A stretch of 64,000 nt of DNA from Mycoemilia scoparia. Its lineage: Eukaryota > Kickxellomycota > Kickxellomycetes > Kickxellales > Kickxellaceae. The position numbers and the translations under genes are program-made. Numbering within the stretch: the stretch's first letter is position 1; each line of letters opens with the position of its first letter. The stretch lies in assembly GCA_027575805.1 (NCBI GenBank), contig JANBPU010000007.1, forward strand, positions 1 to 64,000, in the 5' to 3' direction. Below the pieces are notes generated by a model. The model saw only the letters and a list, made by a program, of their open reading frames with translations, did not search any database and was not told the origin of the DNA. Positions 56,918 through 64,000 of this stretch are shown here, piece by piece.

Positions 56918-57112
56918 TAGAAAACTAAACATGTCGTATCTGATCAAATGTAAAGTAAACTACCGGCTAAGTACGCATTTTGTTCCCAACTATGATACTT
57001 ACCGTAGAAAAGGCTGAGAAAATCTCTTTGGTTTAAAATTATATATCGCATGGCATTTCAATTTTAATTATTCAATATTAATGTGCCAAGTGTAGTGCTT
57101 TATAGCAAGTCC

Positions 57113-57257
57113 TCTACCAAAAGGAAATAAGTTGGCGCCCTCATACATTCCCTGCAAATCAGCCCATAACCCATACACTTAGGTTGGAGCCTGGCAGATT
57201 ACTGGACATTATCCAGGGTATTATCCCGGTACACCTTTAAAGGGGATTCTGACATAT
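57113..57257 (+). repeat. Family C repeat, single forward module (copy C3)
   Basis: It runs from tctaccaaaaggaaataagt to ggggattctgacatatt. It matches 25727..25866 nearly throughout, including cattccctgcaaatcag, ggttggagcctggcagatta and ggtacacctttaaa. Confidence 0.68.
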
Positions 57258-57495
57258 TATGGATAACAGTATGATCCCACCATTTATCGCCTGATTTTGC
57301 GTACTTGGCTGATAGTTTACTGTACACCATTTTTTGATTCTTTAATCATGTTTGTATTAACTCAAAAATGCGCAAGAAAGCTTAAAAAGTAGAATAAATT
57401 GATATGATAAATTTAAACGTTAAAAATGACTAATAGGATAAAGGTTACTTGGATACGTGAGTTCACATAAAAATCATAATATAACTATAAAGTGG

Positions 57496-60400
57496 TTAGT
57501 TGTTGTGGTGACCGGGGGCAAGTTTACTAGCAATACTGCTGACACGACGCCTTGTGGACTTCTTTCCAATGCTATTGGAAGATGCAGCTGATTTTTGATC
57601 CCAAGCATTTGGCGATTCTGCAGTTCCACTAGCATCAAATTCTACTGAAATGCAGAGTCGGTTTCCTTTATCTTCAAGCCAGATATTTCCTGATTGTCCA
57701 TGCATGCCCTGGGACTCAATGAGTTCTTTTTGTATCAGTGAAAGAGGATCAAGGTCAGTATTGAACAATACCTTGTCTCTTCCAATGCGAGAATGCTTAA
57801 TAGACAGTGATAGGGTGGGTTTGAATCCGCTTAATGTAGGTAGCTTGAATACCTCATCCCACCTTGGGTGGTTTTCTTTTTTGGCTTTGGTTTCATATGC
57901 CGTTTTACCAGATATAGCTACAGATACATAGGACGAAGTTTTATCTCCAGAAAGCTCTGCTTCGATCAGATTGATCAAAAGAGTACCTGGTACAGGGAAT
58001 GAGTCTAAAACACCAGAAGCAGGGACGTGGAAAGTACTAGTTGGTACGCTCAAATTGTTGGGAGGTCTTGAGGGTTGATCTTGAGACTTTGGGAATGGCT
58101 TGTTGGGTGAGTCATTTTGCTTGAGGCTTGGTGATGACTGCTTCTTTGATAGCTTTAAATCCTCTCCAGGCAAATTGGTAGCTTTTTCTAGACCGGCGCT
58201 GGCCGCTGGACTAAGTGTGCCCTTTGGGTCTTCATTCTTTGACTTCTTGCGGTCCTTTCCACGAATCATACCAAGCAAGCCACCAACAGCATCGCTTGCG
58301 ACATGGAAGCCACCGCCGATGACAGTACCAGCGAGCTTGGTGCCGCCCTTAACAACTGTAACTGGAGCGGAGGTAAAGCTATGAGCCAAGCTAGACAAGA
58401 CAGGTTTGCTATCATCATGCTGCTGGACGAATGTTGGAACAAACATGAACTGAACCCTAATTGAGGCCTGGCCACGAGCATCAAGGTAGTAATCTTTCTC
58501 CACCGGCTTCTCGATAGGAAGAGTATTTAGTGGTATATCAACGGCGCCAAGACGCTCACTGGACTGAATTTTATTCCAGTCAAATACATCGGCTGTGAGG
58601 ACAGTTGATCCGCGCTCACGGACATACAAAACAACTTGTTGGTTCCACTGAGGATTGAGTGTCTCCTTGTGTACATCGCTCTTCCAGACAGGTTCGCCAT
58701 TGACCTGAAGAACAACGAATGGATCAGATGTTCCAGAACGATCAACGGCTGGCATGTTGCGCCCAGAAATTAGACGTACACGCAGTTCACCCTGATCAGT
58801 GATACTTTCCTCTGGGGTAAGCTCTGGATCTTCAACCGGATCCCAGCGGAACATGGAAACAACCTCACCTAGGCCGTCTTCAAGTGGTAGGCAAACTGGT
58901 GTGGGCGTATTGACCCACTTGTTCTGTAGTAGTTCCAGCACAGTACCCTCCCAACGAGCAATGTAGCCACGGTTTCCTGAGCCACCAATTTCTTTCTTGA
59001 AGACCTCAATCTTAATCTTGTTGTACTGTGCTTCGAGAGCAGATATTTGCCCGACATCTTCTTCCCAGCTGTGTTCTGTTCCGCGACGCCCTGATACTTC
59101 TGTTGTTATAATAGATTCTTGTGCATCTATATTGGAAGTAACAACTGCGTATACACCAGAATATGACTGGCCAAGCCCGTGGCATCCAAGCAGATAGAAT
59201 GTGAGAACGCCCGATTGGAATTCAGAGTAATTGATGTTGGGGAGGCGTGGGTAGCGACGTAGAACGGCTGTATTCTGAGTCTGACCAGATAATCCAGAGA
59301 ATATTGAATCTTCCACCATGTTATGAGGTTGGGCATTTGGTTTAAGAGGCATGCTGGATGAGGACGACAAACTTGATGTATTTGGTACAGAACTGTCAGT
59401 CCCAGAGAAATGTACTCCATTGTTGGCCGCAGTAGTGTTGACTTTTAGGTTTGGAGTCTTCTCTTTCCCATTGGGTTTTCTTGCATCAGATTCGGGCTCT
59501 CCATTAACACTGGTGACATTGAGAGCATCCTCATCACCCTTCTTTCCAACATCGTCGACGATCTTTCTGTCCAAGTGAATTAAGTGATCCTCGACCTTTG
59601 ATGGTGTAATTTGACGTGTGTCTTCGTCCAACAAATCATCATCAAAGTTTATGACTGGAATGAAAGTTGCTCTAAAGCGCAGCTCCCCCTTGATCTTGCC
59701 ATTACGCTGCTTGAGACCAGCCCACATTTCTAGAGGCTTACCCTTCTCATATGCTTTTTCACCATCATCCATTGTGATTACGGAACCAAGAAGCTGTTGA
59801 ACATGGAAAACCACCTCACCAAGTGGCTTGTGGCGCTCATGGGCATTGTAGTCCATACACTCAAGAACGATAGTCTGATTCACACGATGAACAGGCACAA
59901 ATAGGGTTTCATTCCATACTGGTGAGAGATTGTTGGCGATCCAACGGGTAGCAGTAACCATATTGTTTTGTATCATGACACGCACATAGGGATCCGATTT
60001 CGAACCTTGCAAGCTTTCTACGTTCTTGACATTCCGTGCTTCCCACATATTCAACTTGACGATACCAATTGGAGGAGGCTTAAGTTTCTTTGCCTGGCCA
60101 AGCTGGGAAGCCATATCAGCATCCATAAGAATAGGACGCCACAAGACATATATTCTCAGTTGGCCCTTGAAATGACCCTCTATTGGATACCAGTCTTGTC
60201 CGTCTTGCTTGCTCTGTCGCTCGATGGCAGTATTAAGATCGACTCTTACGACTCCTATCTTTCTGTCACCGTCCATGACCTTAAAGACCAGCTTAGACTG
60301 GTCCTTATCAGCAATGAATACTTCGCGTCCCTTCTCCCATACAGGCTCATCAGTCTTTTTAACCTCCGGGCACTCGATTACCAATTCCTTATTGAGGAAT

Positions 60401-62508
60401 GCCTTACAATGGGTGTGGAGCTTTCGGGCTGCTGCCTTGCTCATCGCCAAATTACGGGCTGATCTAACATACAACTGAAGAAGTCCAGTATTAGACTCAA
60501 CCTCAGTTGGAGCCAACTGAGCATCTTGATCTGTAGGGACCTCCTCCTCGTTGCTGTTTTCTGAAACAGCAAATGCTGCCTTTCCAACAACGGGGAAATA
60601 TGATGCATCGAAATTGAGTCGACCATTTTCCTTCGTACCGTGAGTAATGGTTTTGTTAATGCCCTCTTGCTCTGGCTCTTCTTCAAAGTCTTTTATTGGA
60701 ATTGAAATAGATCCAAGCTGCTCATCTTTTCCAACATTGTTCCAGTCGAACACATCGAGCTGCAGGTTTTCAGTAGGCTTATAAACGAGGATAACCTTTG
60801 TCTCGTCCCATGTAGGATTCAAAGTATCTTCCTTAATAGAAGTCTTCACTTCTTGTTCTGGTTTGGTTGAAACATATGCACGGACATAAGGATCAGCTGA
60901 CCCAAAAGTATCGACTTTAGGCAGGCCACGCGCATAGTGGAATGTAACAACCAGTATTCCAATGGCAGAGTCGATTTGAGACACAGTTCCATTAAGAAGT
61001 TGGTCTATATCGATGGTAAAGTGGTTTGGAGCATAGAACATTGGTGCAAGGTTGGAATGCACCAAATCAAGTATAAATTTCTGTAAAACTGGGACGTGGG
61101 CAATGTCCATACCAAATGTATCACCACCAACGGGCTTGAGCACGAAATCGATCTTTGGTTTTTGAATGAAGCAGACATCTGCGCTCTTGATATGAGGGAA
61201 GCTCTTCATCAAGTGGAGACGGATCTGCATCTTTCCGCGGAAGACCATGTCCTCAACCATTATAGGCAACCCAGCTCCAACAAATCCCTTTCCAACTCTG
61301 ACGGTAAGGACAATCTTTGGGTTGACCTTGTCAGCGAGCAAGCGAAGTGGGACATCCTGAATGTCATTCGGGGTAAATGAAGCTTCCCAATCCATAACAA
61401 TTATATCGTCCTCCTGAATCTCGCTGTAGGTCTTGATACCTTCAATGCGAGGTGCCTTTGTTCCAAGGGTAAATTCCGTAAGACGAAGGGAGTCTATGAA
61501 ACCTGGAGCCTGCTGGTCAAGGATAGTATCAGCGATCTGAACCACAGTTGCGCTAAGGACTGGTTCGTAAATCAACCAGAAGCGAGAAAGGAATTCGTTC
61601 ATCCAACCAGCACTCTCCATTGACTTGACAAGTTGGCTAGCCTCAAGAGATCTCTTCGTGTCATCGCGACAGGCTCTGCGGAAACGAATAATGGAATTTT
61701 TGTACCATTGTGCACCGAAACTGGTAACAACTAGGAATCCAAAGAATCCAAAGCCCAACCGCGTGACAATATACATGAAAAACATCAAGGTAAAGAAACC
61801 AGCACAGTTTCTCCAAAGTGTTGTGCGATCCAACTGATCAATCATGGCCCATATCCCGCTCAAAGTGGATTCCTTCTGGCCGCTGTTGACTGCACCCGCC
61901 TCCTTCCAACCAAATATGCCTTTGGGCTCGGCGGAACCAGCAGCGGCCTCTTCGCCTTGCTTCTTTTCTTTAATGTCACCATCCGAGGGCTTGTCGCTGG
62001 ATATGGATGATCTGCCATTCTTTGACCCATCAGGGTGTGCGCTTGGCGGAGGGAGATGAGCATTTGCAGACGGCCGAGCAGGCAGCTTCACGATGCCAGT
62101 CTCTTTACTAGTTTTGTAGCGCATTTGGCGAGCACGCTTACGAACATTCATCAGCTGTTGGACAGCACTGCTAAATGAATCGCTGGGCCTGATGGCCTTT
62201 CCAAGCTCCCCGCCATTTGGCATTGGCCATTTTTTTACACTTGGTTTCTCATCACTCTTTGGAAGCTGTTCAGAACTGTCACTGTCGGGTATATTACTGG
62301 CCATAGATTGAGCAGCCATAGAATTTTTTAGAGCTTTTGCAGCCTTTTGTTCTGGGGTTTCGTCAGGGTCAAACTTGTGAACTGCTACGGCTGAACCTTG
62401 GCCTGACTCTGGGGCCTTTACAGCAACGGGCTCTTGTTGATCAGGCGTGGGTGGCAGAGGGCCCATCGGTGGAGGAGACCTGGTGCTCTCTTCCTTTTGG
62501 GAGGGCAT
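57496..62508 (-). CDS. TCB: Tricalbin (SMP and multiple C2 domains)
   Basis: Tricalbins are ER proteins that tether cortical ER to the plasma membrane and move lipids. The single-exon frame is 1670 residues. A disordered N-terminus is followed by a membrane hairpin around residues 233-268 (FFTLMFFMYIVTRLGFGFFG). The SMP domain (about 290-500) begins ESAGWMNEFLSRFWLIYEPV. C2 or C2-like units start near residues 517 (GILVVTFHYARGLPKVDTFG), 673, 814 (IVKLNMWEARNVKNVESLQG), 1100, 1239 (GELRVRLISGRNMPAVDRSG) and 1506. Acidic loops such as GSADPYVRA and GTSDPFVVL suggest calcium or lipid binding in several. The length is somewhat above yeast tricalbins (about 1180-1545), mainly from linkers. The C-terminus is basic. 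Confidence 0.95.
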   Translation of the reverse strand: MPSQKEESTRSPPPMGPLPPTPDQQEPVAVKAPESGQGSAVAVHKFDPDETPEQKAAKALKNSMAAQSMASNIPDSDSSEQLPKSDEKPSVKKWPMPNGGELGKAIRPSDSFSSAVQQLMNVRKRARQMRYKTSKETGIVKLPARPSANAHLPPPSAHPDGSKNGRSSISSDKPSDGDIKEKKQGEEAAAGSAEPKGIFGWKEAGAVNSGQKESTLSGIWAMIDQLDRTTLWRNCAGFFTLMFFMYIVTRLGFGFFGFLVVTSFGAQWYKNSIIRFRRACRDDTKRSLEASQLVKSMESAGWMNEFLSRFWLIYEPVLSATVVQIADTILDQQAPGFIDSLRLTEFTLGTKAPRIEGIKTYSEIQEDDIIVMDWEASFTPNDIQDVPLRLLADKVNPKIVLTVRVGKGFVGAGLPIMVEDMVFRGKMQIRLHLMKSFPHIKSADVCFIQKPKIDFVLKPVGGDTFGMDIAHVPVLQKFILDLVHSNLAPMFYAPNHFTIDIDQLLNGTVSQIDSAIGILVVTFHYARGLPKVDTFGSADPYVRAYVSTKPEQEVKTSIKEDTLNPTWDETKVILVYKPTENLQLDVFDWNNVGKDEQLGSISIPIKDFEEEPEQEGINKTITHGTKENGRLNFDASYFPVVGKAAFAVSENSNEEEVPTDQDAQLAPTEVESNTGLLQLYVRSARNLAMSKAAARKLHTHCKAFLNKELVIECPEVKKTDEPVWEKGREVFIADKDQSKLVFKVMDGDRKIGVVRVDLNTAIERQSKQDGQDWYPIEGHFKGQLRIYVLWRPILMDADMASQLGQAKKLKPPPIGIVKLNMWEARNVKNVESLQGSKSDPYVRVMIQNNMVTATRWIANNLSPVWNETLFVPVHRVNQTIVLECMDYNAHERHKPLGEVVFHVQQLLGSVITMDDGEKAYEKGKPLEMWAGLKQRNGKIKGELRFRATFIPVINFDDDLLDEDTRQITPSKVEDHLIHLDRKIVDDVGKKGDEDALNVTSVNGEPESDARKPNGKEKTPNLKVNTTAANNGVHFSGTDSSVPNTSSLSSSSSMPLKPNAQPHNMVEDSIFSGLSGQTQNTAVLRRYPRLPNINYSEFQSGVLTFYLLGCHGLGQSYSGVYAVVTSNIDAQESIITTEVSGRRGTEHSWEEDVGQISALEAQYNKIKIEVFKKEIGGSGNRGYIARWEGTVLELLQNKWVNTPTPVCLPLEDGLGEVVSMFRWDPVEDPELTPEESITDQGELRVRLISGRNMPAVDRSGTSDPFVVLQVNGEPVWKSDVHKETLNPQWNQQVVLYVRERGSTVLTADVFDWNKIQSSERLGAVDIPLNTLPIEKPVEKDYYLDARGQASIRVQFMFVPTFVQQHDDSKPVLSSLAHSFTSAPVTVVKGGTKLAGTVIGGGFHVASDAVGGLLGMIRGKDRKKSKNEDPKGTLSPAASAGLEKATNLPGEDLKLSKKQSSPSLKQNDSPNKPFPKSQDQPSRPPNNLSVPTSTFHVPASGVLDSFPVPGTLLINLIEAELSGDKTSSYVSVAISGKTAYETKAKKENHPRWDEVFKLPTLSGFKPTLSLSIKHSRIGRDKVLFNTDLDPLSLIQKELIESQGMHGQSGNIWLEDKGNRLCISVEFDASGTAESPNAWDQKSAASSNSIGKKSTRRRVSSIASKLAPGHHNN

Positions 62509-63511
62509 GTTTAGGAATTTGTATATATGCTAGCAATGTGCCCCACTGCAATTAAAATTTTACGTGTCTTATTGAAGGTTGATAAAGAATAAATGGCAGA
62601 ACAGGGAAGTGTAGCTGTTAAACTCGCTAGAAGCCGCTAGATATCATGCAAGGTTTCGACAGTAAAATGGGCCCTGCTGGTACAAGGTAAAAGGGCGTGT
62701 ATGTGATTCTATGGAATAAGACAGGTATAATGGGAAGAGATAAAGGTAGAGACAAGTGAGTGGGGAGAAAGAGCTGTTTAAGGTCTGTTCACACCCCTTC
62801 GACGCCAACAAGAAAAAGCTAATGTTGAAAAAATCAAAAGCAGCTCAAAGAAGAGAGATGTGGTATATCTCAAATGGGCATCCACAAAGAAATTTGAATC
62901 TCCAATTGTAAGGAAAGTGGGGTCATAATGGAGCAACCTGGTGGGTTGTGTATTATGAGGGTGTTGCCCTCAGCCATTGTAAAGAAGCTTGGGAGCACAA
63001 TAGCACCAGGTGAGACACATGGATCAATACAAATAACCAGCATTGCAGTCTAAAACATCCGGCTGTTTGCCTTATATTTTCTTGTAAACTAAAACCCAAT
63101 TCGCAAATCCCAAACTTGGAATGTCAACTGTAAAGGGCATTTGAAGTGACGTATTGGACAATGCACCAATAATCGGCGCTTGAAGCCACCCTTCTTCTCG
63201 AAGTTACTGCCAAGGTATTGCCTAGCCTTTTTGTGCACTTCCAAATGCGCCCTACAAATACAGCCCGTTTTGTGGTACTTTGTTTGCATACAGATCTCAT
63301 CATAAAGTCCAGGCTTTCCTCTTTCTGTTGTTTGCTAGCACATGTGTTATTCTTAAACTATTTGGTCTAAAACGCTATCAAATGCATCATCTATCAAAAG
63401 CACTCAGAGTGATGATTAGTGAGGTAAAGGAGCTTGGGGAGAGTGGATCAATTCTGCGCGCGTGTGTGTTCTTGGACAAATGCTTTCTTGCCCTCCTGGC
63501 TCCCATGCCGG
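62509..63511. other. Upstream region of tricalbin / downstream of NIT2
   Basis: About 1 kb without a supported gene. A 66-codon minus frame (63089..63289) and an 82-codon plus frame (63280..63528) show no known family. No copies of the repeat families seen elsewhere are present. Confidence 0.45.
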
Positions 63512-63982
63512 CTAGTTGCTCTTGTTGATGAGAGAAGCCGATGTGTACAGGTCAGAGCGGCGCTGGCTGGATATAGGGATTGAGCTTCGCACATCCTCGA
63601 TTACGCCATAGTCTATATAAGCAATATGCATACATTTGGAACAACATAAATTTCTATTTGCTGGACATCTTATGGATAAAGTAATGCTGACACAATGCGT
63701 CTATATGGGATTTTTCCAGATGGGCAGTAATAGCTAATAACATCGTCATTACCTAAATCAGCATATACTATTTCCTCCCCGTCACCGGCCTTGGCAATTA
63801 CGCGGGCGCTACAGAAGAAAATCGTCATTTGGTTAGGCTTCTCGTCGATATGAGACATAGCCAGAAGAATAGGAATGGTCCATAGTGGCTTTTGCTTACA
63901 AGGGATCAACCACGGATGAATGGCCCCAGGCGTGGTATGAAGCGCTCATGTCTCTGGCCGGTGAGCATGCAGCAACGAACAT
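63512..63982 (-). CDS. NIT3: Omega-amidase NIT2/Nit3, 3' exons (partial at window edge)
   Basis: This nitrilase-superfamily omega-amidase removes ammonia from alpha-ketoglutaramate or deaminated glutathione-type substrates. Only the last three exons are in the window: 63900..63982, 63753..63808 and 63512..63612, encoding 79 residues. They read MFVAACSPARDMSASYHAWG then HSSVVDPFARVIAKAGDGEE, IVYADL, and RSSIPISSQRRSDLY. This is the conserved C-terminal third, including SPARD and GHS-V-P. Catalytic Glu and Lys lie upstream, outside the window; the catalytic Cys should also be upstream. The family's WG after HSSVVDP is replaced by FAR, so the splice junction between exons there should be verified. 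An acceptor (TTTATAG) precedes 63982, so the first Met here is internal. Confidence 0.85.
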
Positions 63983-64000
63983 CTATAAACAATAATGTAT

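Larger units (their letters stand above)
56460..57495. other. Convergent spacer with family B and family C copies
   Basis: About 1 kb between the ESSS and tricalbin 3' ends. It contains the family B element 56798..56917 and the family C module 57113..57257, both listed separately. No gene is seen. Confidence 0.55.

Noticed and set aside
1..64000. CRISPR arrays, rRNA, tRNA genes and bacterial-type operons
   Set aside because: None seen by eye. A tRNA scan could still find one that I missed.

Overview
This window is nuclear DNA of a filamentous, probably early-diverging fungus. Three things support this: dense single-copy housekeeping genes on both strands, short spliceosomal introns (about 60-170 nt, mostly GTAAG/GTATG...TAG), and fungal-type members such as Ino1, Gpi17/PIG-S, Mcy1-type cysteine synthase and a multi-C2 tricalbin. 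Complex I genes exclude the Saccharomycetaceae. A retained ELL elongation factor and the general style (AT-rich spacers, many introns, short TA-flanked elements) suggest Mucoromycota or Zoopagomycota, but that placement is inference.

Layout. 0-25 kb: hypothetical protein (-), S-adenosylmethionine synthetase (-), SDH assembly factor SDHAF3 (+), inositol-phosphate synthase INO1 (-), NOP58 (-), ARPC1 (+), VPS39 (+), mitochondrial MTO1 (-), GPI17/PIG-S (+), hotdog thioesterase (+). 25.6-32.2 kb: a gene-poor accessory block with nested short repeats, a decayed gag-protease retrotransposon remnant and several unrecognised ORFs. 32.2-42 kb: SOF1 (-), NOC2 (+), U1A/U2B''-type snRNP protein (-), ELL (+), MCY1 cysteine synthase (-). 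43-50.9 kb: PEX14 (-), epsilon-COP (-), TLC-domain membrane protein (+), a small secreted Pro/Ser-rich protein (+). 51-64 kb: NDUFS1 (-), ribosomal protein uL6/RPL9 (-), complex I ESSS subunit (+), tricalbin (-), and the 3' exons of an omega-amidase NIT2/NIT3 gene (-) running off the right edge.

I rebuilt exon structures by hand from splice signals, reading frame and family conservation. All but the edge-truncated gene close to an integral number of codons. Functions cluster loosely around ribosome biogenesis (NOP58, SOF1, NOC2, RPL9), mitochondria (SDHAF3, MTO1, NDUFS1, ESSS, MCY1) and membrane traffic or contact sites (VPS39, epsilon-COP, tricalbin), but there is no operon-like arrangement.

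The most interesting points are: (1) two families of short TA-flanked elements with one shared terminal inverted repeat but unrelated cores, at least eight copies, one inside an intron; (2) a third, modular repeat family, one copy of which is interrupted by one of those elements; (3) three GC-AG introns among 46 inferred, all with the donor G|GCAAGT; (4) a SOF1 gene whose first coding exon is only the ATG; (5) a SAM synthetase with a rewritten signature loop; (6) an ELL protein with a large insertion in its C-terminal helical domain. I did not find a convincing new multi-gene system.
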